A stretch of DNA of 64,000 bases from Paenibacillus sp. 19GGS1-52 (GCF_022369515.1 NZ_CP059724.1:5642001-5706000), one strand, 5' to 3'; positions 17,118 through 26,480 are shown, counted from the first letter of the stretch. The notes: generated by a model from the sequence alone, not told the origin. Numbers and translations are program-made.

Positions 17118-18605
17118 TCACTCGTTCAGAACGATCTTTGACTTCAGGCTTTCCTTTAAGGGTTCTGCCATGGGTTTGGCGACCGCCAGTCGTTCAAGCT
17201 CCTTCAACAGCTTGTGTGCAGCTTCCGAATCCTTCTTCTTCATTTTCTGAACTAAGCCAGCTGTCAGCTTATCATTATAGGTCCAGCCCGACTGCTCTGG
17301 CTCCCAGCGCATGAGATCATTCGCGAATACTGAATTTTTGTTTTCTTCATAAAAAACCTCTGATATTCGCGTCAGCCGTTTCTTCCCGTTCGGAACACTT
17401 TCCAGAATAAATACCAGCTCGCAGGATTTCAGTGCAGAGATCAAATGTCCCTTTAGACTGCCTCCAATCCTTGTAGATACGGCAAAAGCTCCTTGGTACG
17501 GAATATCCTCCGAATCAACGGTATGGAAGGTGCCCGTTATGCCGTCATACCCTTTTTCCCCGCTCCACAGATAAAATTCCCATTCGTTATAGCGCATTTC
17601 GGTCATATATAAAATATTGGGATCATGCCGCAGCGACTCTACGCCAACCTCCATCAGCTCTTCGTTAGTGGCCTGAATGGGAATAATCCGATGCCCTTTA
17701 ATCTGGTAAGGCAGAATGGATTCGGGATGTTTCTCAATCATAACTACCCCCATGCAGGATGTAGAGCCAAGCAGCTGTTCACCCACAATGGTATTGGCAA
17801 AGGTTGTTTTCCCAGAACCTACTGCTCCCGCGATAATCGTATTGCGGAACGTGGCCGACAGGGTCCGGATCAGCTCGATCGCTTCCGCGGGAATACATTC
17901 GGTGCCAGCCTGATCTTCCAAATCGAGAAATTCAACCACCTGGCGGCGCAGTGAAATTGTAGTGAATCCCTCCCATACCCGAGGCGATACCCAGATTGCC
18001 AGTCGAATGAAGCGGCCGGGCCAGAGCGGATCATCCATTTTGAATTCCACCGAAGGGTTGTCCTTGTTCAGCTTCTTGTTAGGATCACTCTTCAGCAAAG
18101 AGCGCTTCAACTGCTCGACCCTATCTAATGAAGGCATATCGTATGGATAAGCTACGAATTTCCCTCTACGGTTATAAAAAATTTGTCGTCCGATCATCTG
18201 TAGACCGGTTGATTCGCTGTAGGCCCGGTCGGTGAACCAGCGATAGGCAGGTCCGAAGCCCTTCCATTCATGAAATAATGCTTCTGCTGCCGTCCGATAG
18301 GCTTCCGGGACTCTGCCGGTGAAGGGTGTTCTCCGCAAGTATTTTTCAATCTCATTCATGAAAAAGCTGACCGCCTGCGGATCGCCAATCAACGCCTTGG
18401 CATTCAGTTCGAAATAAGAATCGTCCTCCCGTTCCAGACCCACGTTCATCTCACTTTTCATTTTTTGCAGGAATGCATAGAAATCTTCTTTCCCTGGCTT
18501 GCTAGTACGCAGCACACTTTGCTTGAGGGAGAACAGCCGCTGAACCTTTGGCATTTGCTGCATCCATTGTTCATCATGCTGCTCCAGTTCTTGGTATTCG
18601 ATCAT
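17118..18605 (-). CDS. TadA/CpaF-like secretion ATPase (divergent)
   Basis: A 495-residue hexameric secretion-type ATPase that should power assembly of the machine from the cytoplasmic face. Walker A is GAVGSGKTTF near residue 260. A Walker B-like segment (HDPNILYMTEMR) is near 331 and a histidine-box remnant (GTFHTVDSED) near 360. An N-terminal domain of about 200 residues precedes the RecA fold. It differs from the canonical enzyme in this window (32377-33645): the usual VGEVRG is YMTEMR and the AMNTGHDGSLST loop is replaced by a tryptophan-rich stretch. ATG 18605 overlaps the TadZ-like stop by 4 bp. Confidence 0.85.
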   Translation of the reverse strand: MIEYQELEQHDEQWMQQMPKVQRLFSLKQSVLRTSKPGKEDFYAFLQKMKSEMNVGLEREDDSYFELNAKALIGDPQAVSFFMNEIEKYLRRTPFTGRVPEAYRTAAEALFHEWKGFGPAYRWFTDRAYSESTGLQMIGRQIFYNRRGKFVAYPYDMPSLDRVEQLKRSLLKSDPNKKLNKDNPSVEFKMDDPLWPGRFIRLAIWVSPRVWEGFTTISLRRQVVEFLDLEDQAGTECIPAEAIELIRTLSATFRNTIIAGAVGSGKTTFANTIVGEQLLGSTSCMGVVMIEKHPESILPYQIKGHRIIPIQATNEELMEVGVESLRHDPNILYMTEMRYNEWEFYLWSGEKGYDGITGTFHTVDSEDIPYQGAFAVSTRIGGSLKGHLISALKSCELVFILESVPNGKKRLTRISEVFYEENKNSVFANDLMRWEPEQSGWTYNDKLTAGLVQKMKKKDSEAAHKLLKELERLAVAKPMAEPLKESLKSKIVLNE

Positions 18606-19666
18606 ATAAACATCCCTTTCTTGCGGGCTTCCGTCGCCAAACCTAGTGACACCAACAGGGCGTGCACCTTATCATCTACATGCTGAAGCTCTTTTTTGCC
18701 CAGGGGCAGACTCTCTTGAAAGGGTTGGTAGTACGGAAGTTCCAAAGCAATTTCACTGCCATAACGGAGCGCCAGGTTCTTGGAGGAAGTCACCTCTTCC
18801 ACATTGCTGCGATTGATAATGAACTGGAAATCCTGGGGATGCAGATCCATATGTCCGGCCAGCTCCAGCAGCGGCTCCAATCTGTACTCGTGCTTCGGAT
18901 GAGTGACTAGCATATGCAGCACCGATTTAAACATTCCTACGTACCAGGCAGCACTCTCCGGGATAGACCCGAAGTCGGCAATCACCACATCAGCGTTCTC
19001 TCCAGCTGTATTCAGCAAATATTCAATCTCCTCCTCCTGATAATCCTGAGCGCTTAGATAGTCGTAGTTGCCGGGGAGGTACAGATACCCTTCTTGTTTG
19101 ACGAATTGTTCGAAGTCCTCAGCATGAATCAGCTTGCCTGTGATCTTAGGCCTTAGCCTATCCAGACTTATCGCTGCTTTGCGATCATAGCCGGGATCAT
19201 ATAAGTCCATTCCCAGCAAAATCACTCGGTGACCTGCCGCGGCAATTCGCCGTGCAAACAACTTAGCCACACTTGTACAGCCGATGCCGGGGCCTGAGCC
19301 AAAAAAACCGACCAGATTACAGCGCTCGTCTGAATCCTCATCCAGAATAAAGCGGATCTTCTCCACTACCGCTGACGAGGTGCAGCGCGGAGGCATGAAA
19401 TATATCCCCAAACTTTCACAGAGCATATGTACGGCGTGATAGCCGCGCACTCCCTTTTGCAGATAAATATAGAGAATAGTTGTATTCGTATATTTGCGGC
19501 GCAGCTCGCTTAATCCCGGAACCGGCACCTGATCACTAGTAACCATCAGCATTTGACCTTCCGTATGGGTCGGTTCAGGCAGGACATTTTGTGTAATTAC
19601 AGTAAACCCGGCACTTTTGAGCTCATTAACCGTCAATTGCTCCATACCCAAACTGAATATTTTCAA
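18602..19666 (-). CDS. TadZ/CpaE-like ParA-fold protein lacking the Walker A lysine
   Basis: A 354-residue protein with a receiver-like N-terminal half (about 1-110) and a MinD/ParA-like second half beginning CNLVGFFGSGPGIGCTSVAKL. In ParA/TadZ ATPases this loop ends GKT; here it is GCT, so the lysine that contacts phosphate is absent and ATPase activity is doubtful. A switch segment ADVVIADFGSIPES (Walker B position) is retained. TadZ proteins place the pilus machine at a cell site. The start is TTG 19666 behind AGGAGGGGG, 13 bp after the SAF-protein stop. It is the second gene of the operon. Confidence 0.75.
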   Translation of the reverse strand: MKIFSLGMEQLTVNELKSAGFTVITQNVLPEPTHTEGQMLMVTSDQVPVPGLSELRRKYTNTTILYIYLQKGVRGYHAVHMLCESLGIYFMPPRCTSSAVVEKIRFILDEDSDERCNLVGFFGSGPGIGCTSVAKLFARRIAAAGHRVILLGMDLYDPGYDRKAAISLDRLRPKITGKLIHAEDFEQFVKQEGYLYLPGNYDYLSAQDYQEEEIEYLLNTAGENADVVIADFGSIPESAAWYVGMFKSVLHMLVTHPKHEYRLEPLLELAGHMDLHPQDFQFIINRSNVEEVTSSKNLALRYGSEIALELPYYQPFQESLPLGKKELQHVDDKVHALLVSLGLATEARKKGMFI

Positions 19667-19679
19667 GACTTTCCCCCTC

Positions 19680-20375
19680 CTACTCGACCCTTACGATCCA
19701 CAGCTTCTTGCCCTGCTCCAAATATTGCCCTAACAGCTGGCCATCACCTTTCTTTAGCTTCAATTCGGGTGAAGCCACCTTACCGGTTGACGTAAAGCGA
19801 TTGTTGTCATTCCCCTGCTCCGAATCGAGCACATCATTATTGTCTTCCGTGCGCACATAATTAACGGTTACTCCGGTCAAAAACACCTGCTTAGAAGGTG
19901 CACTGGGCAGATTCGCTGGATCTTTCACAGTTGAGCTTGAGCGCTCACCTTCCACCAGATAAATATCTACCTTGTCCCGGCTGCGCAGCGAACCGTTAAT
20001 GGCATAAATAGCTTCCTTCGGAATCGGAAAAATCCCTTCATCCTGCAGCGGTTCCAGATTACTTACATCCACTAATGATGCTGTCAAAATACTGCCGTCG
20101 GTCAGATTAACGTTCGTAATTTTGTGCTCTACCTGCCGGATATCAGTGATGACTCCCGAAGGGATATCCTTGGTCTGGACAGAATCCAGATACAGATCAC
20201 TCGGCTTCAGCTCATAGTTCTTAGGCAAGAATTGACCATCCACCACCTTGATCTTGACCACAGTTTGAGATAACACATAAGGTTTGAAATAAAGGTCATA
20301 GCCCAGAAGCCCGCCGAAGCCGGTAATTAAGATTAGTGCCGCGAACAAGTAATTGCGTTTTAATAGCACAGACAA
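19680..20375 (-). CDS. SAF-domain CpaB/RcpC-like pilus assembly protein
   Basis: About 231 residues: one N-terminal membrane anchor (NYLFAALILITGFGGLLGYDL) and an extracytoplasmic SAF-type domain (VVKIKVVDGQFLPKNYELKPSDLYLDSV, about residues 40-100). A second beta domain with LRSRDKVDIYLVEGE follows. CpaB/RcpC proteins sit at the cell-wall side of Tad pili. The frame is open to GTG 20423. TTG 20375 has AAGGAGG eight bases upstream and fits the usual short pre-helix N-terminus, so I choose it. First gene of the divergent Tad-like operon. Confidence 0.75.
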   Translation of the reverse strand: MSVLLKRNYLFAALILITGFGGLLGYDLYFKPYVLSQTVVKIKVVDGQFLPKNYELKPSDLYLDSVQTKDIPSGVITDIRQVEHKITNVNLTDGSILTASLVDVSNLEPLQDEGIFPIPKEAIYAINGSLRSRDKVDIYLVEGERSSSTVKDPANLPSAPSKQVFLTGVTVNYVRTEDNNDVLDSEQGNDNNRFTSTGKVASPELKLKKGDGQLLGQYLEQGKKLWIVRVE

Positions 20376-20612
20376 ACCCTCTGCCTCCTTCAAAATACGT
20401 TTTTTGCACATGACAAAATACACTTTGGCCTAAGTATCCAAAATGCTGGTAAAATGCTTTTTTACCTGTAGGGGTTATGAAGAGTATTAGATTATCCGTT
20501 TGGGGTCACATGCTGAGGATGATTTGCTGTGGGATCGGCATCCCGACTGAAGAAGGATTCCAGTGAAAAACAAGCTACTTACCCGCATTGTCTTCCACTG
20601 GAAATTAAAGAT

Positions 20613-21512
20613 TTAATTAAATACGACTGTCTTGTTATGATGAACCAGAATGCGGTCTTCAATATGCCATTTCACAGCTCGGGCCAGAACAACCCGCTCA
20701 ATGGTACGCCCGATACGCTTCAGTTCGGTTACATCATCGCTGTGGCTAACTCGTTGCACGTCCTGCTCGATAATGGGACCTCCGTCAAGCTCTTCGGTAA
20801 CATAGTGAGCTGTCGCGCCGATAATCTTCACTCCACGCTGATAAGCCTGGGCATACGGCTTACCGCCCACAAAAGCAGGCAAGAAGGAATGATGAATATT
20901 GATGATCCGGTGCCGGTAATGTTCAATGAACGATGGCGAAATAATCTGCATATAACGAGCCAGAATAATAACATCGATATCGTCCCCGATAACCTCAAGC
21001 TGACGTTTCTCTGCTTCATCCTTGGTAGTAGCACTAACCGGGATATGATGAAAAGGAATGCCGAAGGATTCAACGTAAGCCTTCATGTCCAAGTGGTTGC
21101 TTACCACGAGCGCAATTTCGGCATCCAGATCACCAGCCTGCCACTGCCAGAGCAGCTCGACGAGACAGTGATCTTCTTTGGAGACGAAGATTGCCAGCCT
21201 TTTCTTCTGACTCACATTGAAGATTTGCCAGTTCATCTTGAAGCGCTCCGCCACCCCGCCGAATATGGATCGCACCTCTTCCAGACGCTCGTCCAGTTTA
21301 GGAAGATCAAATTCCACTCGCATAAAGAACATGCCGCCATCAGGATCCATCGTATATTGATCTGATTGAACAATATTGGCGCCGTGCTGGTACAAAAAGT
21401 GTGATACAGCCGCCACGATCCCTGGTCCATCGGGACAGGAAATGAGCATACGCGCCCGGTTCGGATATTTTTCTTCACCTGACGAATGATCTCTCTTTAC
21501 ATGTAACTCCAT
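20613..21512 (-). CDS. purU: formyltetrahydrofolate deformylase
   Basis: Hydrolyses 10-formyl-THF to THF and formate, balancing one-carbon pools and feeding formate to PurT. The 299 residues consist of an N-terminal ACT domain (RMLISCPDGPGIVAAVSHFL to about residue 100) and a formyltransferase-fold hydrolase domain. The catalytic Asn-His segment is INIHHSFLPAF, with the downstream Asp in TEELDGGPIIEQ. The first ~18 residues are a polar extension. The start is taken at ATG 21512 behind GAGGGTGG. It lies 47 bp downstream of nfo on the same strand. Confidence 0.96.
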   Translation of the reverse strand: MELHVKRDHSSGEEKYPNRARMLISCPDGPGIVAAVSHFLYQHGANIVQSDQYTMDPDGGMFFMRVEFDLPKLDERLEEVRSIFGGVAERFKMNWQIFNVSQKKRLAIFVSKEDHCLVELLWQWQAGDLDAEIALVVSNHLDMKAYVESFGIPFHHIPVSATTKDEAEKRQLEVIGDDIDVIILARYMQIISPSFIEHYRHRIINIHHSFLPAFVGGKPYAQAYQRGVKIIGATAHYVTEELDGGPIIEQDVQRVSHSDDVTELKRIGRTIERVVLARAVKWHIEDRILVHHNKTVVFN

Positions 21513-21559
21513 AATTCTCTTGCCACCCTCTCATCTACTTGCGCAATCTATAGTTTAGC

Positions 21560-22687
21560 TTAGGCGTTAATAAGCAATTGTTTCCCCGCGAGCCAAGCGA
21601 TCAGACGGTGATTAATAGCTTGCTCGCTGAGCTGCGGGAACAATCCGGCATTAGCAACATTATCATATAGCCGTTCAAGCGGCTCACGTGGATCTGCCTT
21701 CTTAGCCTTGGCATCGTTCTTCAACAGCTCCCAGACATCCAGCACATATTGACGAGAATCAAGCTCCTGCTTGGCGAAGAAGACATGCAGCATTTCAACC
21801 TCCTGCATAAACTCCGGTCCAAACCGTTCCGCTACATCTCCACGCAAGAGCGCGATTTCCACCTCATACATCGGACGCAACGTCTTGGCATCCTTGCCAA
21901 TCCAAGGTGTCTCCAGAATGAACGGCAGGCCTGCCAACGCTTCATGATGAACGACCTTATTAATCGTCTCGAAGCCAATCCAGCCAGAGCCAATCGGAGT
22001 ATGACGGTCCTTCTGTGCTCCGCGTGGATTCTTGCTGTCATTCAGGTGAATGACACCCAAGCGGTCTAGACCGATAGTCTGGTCAAACTGCTGCAGCACA
22101 CCATCCAGATCATTAACGATATCATATCCCGCATCATGAATGTGACAGGTATCCAGACATACCGAAAGCCGTTGGTTGAATTCAACCTTGTCAATGATGG
22201 AGGCAAGCTCCTCAAAGCTGCGACCAATCTCAGTACCCTTGCCAGCCATGGTTTCAAGCGCAATATGAACCTCCGTCTCATCCGTGCCACCCAGAACCTC
22301 ATTTAGTCCGTCGGCAATCCGCTGAATGCCGAATTGGGCATCCTTGTCCGTAAATGCGCCGGGATGCAACACAATATGCTTAACCCCAAGTGCGTGTGTA
22401 CGGCGGATTTCTTCCTGCAGGAAATCAACAGCCAGTTGGAAAATGCTTTCCTTGTAGGAGCCGAGATTGATTATGTATGGCGCATGGACAACGATCTCCT
22501 CTACTCCATTGGCCTGCATCGCCAGCTTCCCTTCAATAGGGTACATTGAATCAATCGGTTTGCGGCGTGTATTCTGCGGCGCACCCGTATATATCATAAA
22601 CGAGCTGGAACCATACTCATTTGCTTCATTGGCCGCGCTCAAGAGACCTTTGTCCGCGCAGGACACGTGAGAACCTATTTTTAGCAT
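21560..22687 (-). CDS. nfo: endonuclease IV with extra C-terminal domain
   Basis: AP endonuclease IV cleaves 5' to abasic sites in base-excision repair, using three metal ions in a TIM barrel. Conserved parts are the N-terminal [67 protein letters not shown] and the closing FILETPW. The usual family length is about 280-300. Here the barrel ends near residue 285 and a further ~90 residues follow (from [12 protein letters not shown] to the end), predicted helical and unassigned. ATG 22687 (AAAGAGGT, 6-7 bp) is preferred to the in-frame GTG 22708. Confidence 0.95.
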   Translation of the reverse strand: MLKIGSHVSCADKGLLSAANEANEYGSSSFMIYTGAPQNTRRKPIDSMYPIEGKLAMQANGVEEIVVHAPYIINLGSYKESIFQLAVDFLQEEIRRTHALGVKHIVLHPGAFTDKDAQFGIQRIADGLNEVLGGTDETEVHIALETMAGKGTEIGRSFEELASIIDKVEFNQRLSVCLDTCHIHDAGYDIVNDLDGVLQQFDQTIGLDRLGVIHLNDSKNPRGAQKDRHTPIGSGWIGFETINKVVHHEALAGLPFILETPWIGKDAKTLRPMYEVEIALLRGDVAERFGPEFMQEVEMLHVFFAKQELDSRQYVLDVWELLKNDAKAKKADPREPLERLYDNVANAGLFPQLSEQAINHRLIAWLAGKQLLINA

Positions 22688-22857
22688 ACTCTTACCTCTT
22701 TCCTTCACGAATTAACACTTATTCTACCGTGATCGGGAAAATAAATCTAGGCAAGGCTGATATGCCCGCTTATGCTACGCAAAACTATAGAAATACGCTA
22801 TACTTTAGATGAAAGATGAATTTGTGATAATAATCATTGCCCAAAGGTGGTATGCCC

Positions 22858-23322
22858 ATGGCTACACAATTAGGACTAGGCTTGTTATCCGCAGCACCCA
22901 GCAATTGGTTTATGAACACCATCGCATTCTGGACATTTTTGCTGCTAGGCACCATGTGTATCGGCGGTTTTTTTATGTTCCGCAAATTCTTGAAAGTACT
23001 GCCCAAAGCTGACGGGAAATCCAAGCTGGACTGGCAAAACTACTGGGTAGAGCGCAGCCGTCCGCTGTGGGGAGACGAGGCAAAGGCTTTTCTGGACCTG
23101 CTTGTTCAGCCTGTACCTTCACCCTTTCGCGACATCGCCAAACATTCCATTGCAGCCGAAATTGGTAAAATCGCCATCGAAGCTGATGCTTCGGAGGTAA
23201 CCCGTGATCACTGCATCAAAGGCTATATTGTCGCCACACCACGGCGGGATAACCGCTTTCTCGTTCATTTTCTGGAGAAGAACGGAATTGATTACTCCCC
23301 TTACCGACATATGATTAAATAA
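22858..23322 (+). CDS. DUF2621 (YneK-like) membrane protein
   Basis: About 154 residues. One N-terminal membrane helix (WFMNTIAFWTFLLLGTMCIGGFFMF) is followed by a soluble cytoplasmic-type domain beginning LPKADGKSKLDWQNYWVE. The DWQNYW-x-E-x-S-R phrase and the PRRDNRFL-x-x-F-L-E-x-x-G-I-D-Y-S end are those of B. subtilis YneK (DUF2621). Function is unknown. The ATG at 22858 is seven bases from AAAGGTGG, whereas the earlier ATG 22837 has no site. It is transcribed divergently from nfo and followed after 21 bp by the epimerase gene. Confidence 0.85.
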   Translation: MATQLGLGLLSAAPSNWFMNTIAFWTFLLLGTMCIGGFFMFRKFLKVLPKADGKSKLDWQNYWVERSRPLWGDEAKAFLDLLVQPVPSPFRDIAKHSIAAEIGKIAIEADASEVTRDHCIKGYIVATPRRDNRFLVHFLEKNGIDYSPYRHMIK

Positions 23323-23343
23323 AAAGAGCGGAGGCAGCAACAA

Positions 23344-24246
23344 GTGAAATATTTGATATGCGGCGGCACCGGCTTTATCGGCAAGGAGCTTACCAAGTAC
23401 TGGCTGCAGGCAGGACATGAAGTTATGATTGTCGGACGGAAACTGCCAGAGGCCCAAACATCCCAGCCTAAGCTCAGTTATCATACCTGGGACAGCCTTG
23501 CTGCTAACCCCACACCCGCAGAAGGCACTGATGCTCTGATCAATCTTGCTGGCTCTTCTCTCAGTCAACGTTGGAGTCCCAGCGGGAAGAAGTCTATCAT
23601 GCAATCCCGTCTTGAAACCGTTACCGCAGCAGCCAAGCTATTGAAATCCTTGCAGAAAAAGCCTTCGGTTCTGATCCAATCCTCTGCTGTAGCCATTTAT
23701 GGCACTTCGCTGAAAGACACCTTTGACGAGAGCTCTCCGGTCCATGTCATGGATTTCCCATCTGAGGTTGTTAAGACTTGGGAAGCGGCTGCTGACGATG
23801 CCTATCAGGACATCCGGCTGATCAAACTGCGTACCGGAGTAGTACTTGGGAATGAAAGTGGAGCTTTCCCCAAAATAAAACTGCCCTACCTCTTGGGCTT
23901 CGGTGGAAAAATCGGCAGCGGGCAGCAGTGGATGTCCTGGATTCACTTTGCGGATATCGTGGCTCTGATTGATTTCTGTATTCAGAATCCCGGCATTTCT
24001 GGGCCAGTTAATGCTACTGCCCCACATCCGGTGACGAATGAGGAATTCGGCAGAACCATTGGCAAAGTGTACAGTCGTCCTCATTGGTTTCCTCTGCCAG
24101 CCTTTTTGCTAAAAGCAGCAGTGGGTGAATTATCCGAAATATTGCTGGAGGGCCAACGTGTCATTCCCGCCAAAGCCTTGGTACACGGATTCACCTTTAC
24201 CTATCCAACACTTAAGCAGGCTCTGCAACAGCTGAAATCCCAATAA
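23344..24246 (+). CDS. TIGR01777 family NAD-dependent epimerase/SDR
   Basis: A 300-residue extended short-chain dehydrogenase of the YfcH/SDR39U1 type. The N-terminal GGTGFIGKEL binds the nucleotide. INLAGSSLSQRWS, LIQSSAVAIYG (Ser and Tyr of the SDR active region) and the C-terminal GQRVIPAKALVHGFTFTYPTLKQAL are family signatures. The substrate of this family is unknown. The start is GTG 23344 with GCGGAGG ten bases upstream. Probably co-transcribed with the DUF2621 gene. Confidence 0.92.
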   Translation: MKYLICGGTGFIGKELTKYWLQAGHEVMIVGRKLPEAQTSQPKLSYHTWDSLAANPTPAEGTDALINLAGSSLSQRWSPSGKKSIMQSRLETVTAAAKLLKSLQKKPSVLIQSSAVAIYGTSLKDTFDESSPVHVMDFPSEVVKTWEAAADDAYQDIRLIKLRTGVVLGNESGAFPKIKLPYLLGFGGKIGSGQQWMSWIHFADIVALIDFCIQNPGISGPVNATAPHPVTNEEFGRTIGKVYSRPHWFPLPAFLLKAAVGELSEILLEGQRVIPAKALVHGFTFTYPTLKQALQQLKSQ

Positions 24247-24287
24247 CATTTTGCCGCCGCATAAACACCTAATCCTTTACTTAGTCC

Positions 24288-25922
24288 CTAGGCTATGTGG
24301 AAAGTGTATTTCCCTTTAACTATCATGAATGCAGCCCCTTCGGTCAGTGGGTATTCCTTATAAGGAATCATGGCCTCCCCCTGAAAAAAGGTGCCATTTT
24401 TAGAGTCCAGATCCTTTAAGATGTAACCCTCTGGGCTTCTGGATATTTCAGCGTGCACTCTCGACGCTCCTTCTGATATTTCTACATACTGAGATACCTC
24501 GGCTGATCGGCCGATTATAAAACTGGTGCGATTCAGCTCAATTTTCTCCATAGCTTCTCCATTCTCGGCATCACATCTTTCGAGGTATGGAACATTACGT
24601 TTCATTCTTTCAATCTCATGCCCCTTATTCGGCACTTGCTCCTGTGGCAGTAAAGCCGTTGCCGCGATCGGTATCGGTGCCTTGACTCCATAAGGAATAG
24701 ATTCCTTCTTGCTGGCTCCAAAACTGTCAATCTGCGGAGATTCTACGTTGTTTGAAAGCTTAGGCGATTCCCGAGCGATGATAGGAGAGGCTGCTGGATG
24801 AACAGAAGTCACAGGATTTCTACTCGAATTCCTTACCAGCTCCTTACGGATCATATTCCTGCCTATATCGGCTGGCTCCTCCTCCATATCCTCCTCATCT
24901 TCAGAAACTCCCAGCCTGATTCTTCCGCTCCAAACCAGCCCGCTCAGGGCCGCCAGTATTAAGGTCACTACTCCACAAACCACCAGCCAGAGCAGCTTCG
25001 TACTATTCAGGTAAAGGAACTTCCAAATCAGCGCATCTCCCAAAAGACAAGCCAGAACAATATAGGTTCTAGAGCTTGAGGATTGTTGTTTAAAATCAGC
25101 TTCATCACCTGTGCTATTGATCGGTCTCTGCTCTTCTTTTATTCCAAGACTAGGATAACCGCTTATCCATGGTGTTGGATTATGCCTCGCTGAAGCCTGA
25201 CTTCCCTCATCATGAATTGAAGCTTTCCTCACGGGAGCTGCCGCTTCTTGCACCGAAAGCTCACTCACGCGCTCATGGGGTAATTTCCCTGCTACTGCTT
25301 GCTCCACAACTGTTGAAGGGTTGGTAAGCGAAAGAACAGAATCTCCTTCCGTCATCAGCTCCGCCACCAGTTCTCGGAATCCCGCAGGAGTAAAGCCATC
25401 CTCCCCACAGTATTGCAATATTCTCTGAACTCCGTTACCCACAAGCTCTGTTATGGACATCAATAGCACCATAATCAGCGACCTAAAGCCCTCTCCGGGA
25501 CGTACAGAAGATTCAGTATTCTCTAAAGGAATGTACGTGAGATACACTTTACCGTTCTGCAGTGATCCTTCAATGAAAATATAATCCTCATGCAGTGCAT
25601 ACTGTTCTGCCCGCAGCATAAACAACCTGCCGTCCTCCATTCCCCGAGCTATTTGCAGCAGCAAGCCGAAGAATGTAGTCATGCTGAGCTTTTCACTTTT
25701 GAGCAGATGACTGAGCATTTTTTTACGGGACACAGCATATTCCAAAGTAATATCCAGATCCATTTCCTTAAGCAGCAGCCGCAGATGATGCGGAATACTG
25801 GAGTTCATCAGCATGCGGGCCTGTACCATATTCAGCTTGTCTGCACGCAGACTATCGTGCTTACCAAGCGTCATAAATATACCGTCCTGCTGCATAAAAT
25901 CACGATTTAATCCAAACAACAA
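24288..25922 (-). CDS. DUF6382/FHA-domain membrane protein, last gene of canonical Tad operon
   Basis: A 544-residue protein. The N-terminal ~170 residues match the DUF6382 type. A low-complexity linker follows, then two adjacent membrane helices (YIVLACLLGDALIWKFLYL and LLWLVVCGVVTLILAALSGL, about residues 285-335). The C-terminal FHA domain has FIIGRSAEVSQYVEI, SRVHAEI and DLDSKNGTF, where Arg, Ser and Asn are the phosphothreonine-binding residues. It probably reads phosphorylation state to regulate the pilus machine. The start is TTG 25922, six bases from GGAGG. It sits 15 bp after the prepilin peptidase gene. Confidence 0.85.
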   Translation of the reverse strand: MLFGLNRDFMQQDGIFMTLGKHDSLRADKLNMVQARMLMNSSIPHHLRLLLKEMDLDITLEYAVSRKKMLSHLLKSEKLSMTTFFGLLLQIARGMEDGRLFMLRAEQYALHEDYIFIEGSLQNGKVYLTYIPLENTESSVRPGEGFRSLIMVLLMSITELVGNGVQRILQYCGEDGFTPAGFRELVAELMTEGDSVLSLTNPSTVVEQAVAGKLPHERVSELSVQEAAAPVRKASIHDEGSQASARHNPTPWISGYPSLGIKEEQRPINSTGDEADFKQQSSSSRTYIVLACLLGDALIWKFLYLNSTKLLWLVVCGVVTLILAALSGLVWSGRIRLGVSEDEEDMEEEPADIGRNMIRKELVRNSSRNPVTSVHPAASPIIARESPKLSNNVESPQIDSFGASKKESIPYGVKAPIPIAATALLPQEQVPNKGHEIERMKRNVPYLERCDAENGEAMEKIELNRTSFIIGRSAEVSQYVEISEGASRVHAEISRSPEGYILKDLDSKNGTFFQGEAMIPYKEYPLTEGAAFMIVKGKYTFHIA

Positions 25923-25937
25923 GTTGCACCTCCTAAG

Positions 25938-26447
25938 CTAAAAATAGAGATATGCACATACCGAACCGGGGATTACCGCCAGCATAAAGGGAAACCTTAA
26001 CATCTCACTTCTATTCCCCTTTAAGATACCCGGACTCTGCAGCAGCATGAACCCTGTAACTCTACTGAAGACTTTACGTAAACGGCTTCCTGTTTCCTTT
26101 CTCCTCAGAACAATAATCCAACCGATCAATGCTCCGAAGAATACGGAATACATAAGGACCTGCAGCGTAAATAATATTCCCGTCCAAGCCCCGATTCCCG
26201 CAAAAAGCTTAACATCGCCAGCTCCAACCGCCCCTATCATGTACATGATCAGGAGCAGTATGAACCCCGCAGCTGCCCCACCACCAGCAAACAACAGACC
26301 CTGCCAGCCATTCATTATACCCTGCACAAGCAGACCCGCGATCATCGCAGACACGGTGATCCGGTTCGGGATTCTCATGGAGAGGATATCTGTAACAAAC
26401 GCCGCTGCCAGAAAGGGCAGACAGCCCCAAAATGCCCACTCCGTCAT
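25938..26447 (-). CDS. A24 prepilin peptidase (TadV/CpaA type)
   Basis: A polytopic membrane aspartic peptidase that removes the leader of Flp/TadE-type pilins. The two catalytic aspartates are visible in VTDILSMRIPNRIT and GAGDVK (the GxGD motif). Five or six hydrophobic segments span the 169 residues. It lacks the N-terminal methylase domain, as TadV/CpaA enzymes do. ATG 26447 has AAAAGGAG seven bases upstream; the frame extends to GTG 26471. It is the only prepilin peptidase in the window, so it may have to serve both Tad-like loci if the other needs one. Confidence 0.92.
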   Translation of the reverse strand: MTEWAFWGCLPFLAAAFVTDILSMRIPNRITVSAMIAGLLVQGIMNGWQGLLFAGGGAAAGFILLLIMYMIGAVGAGDVKLFAGIGAWTGILFTLQVLMYSVFFGALIGWIIVLRRKETGSRLRKVFSRVTGFMLLQSPGILKGNRSEMLRFPFMLAVIPGSVCAYLYF

Positions 26448-26480
26448 CGAATATGCTCCTTTTTCCACCACTTCATTTCA

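Noticed and set aside
20558-20604. Inverted repeat TTCCAGTG/CACTGGAA upstream of the divergent Tad-like operon, considered as a riboswitch
   Set aside because: The loop is ~30 bases with no second stem, no T-run and no recognisable c-di-GMP or other riboswitch core.
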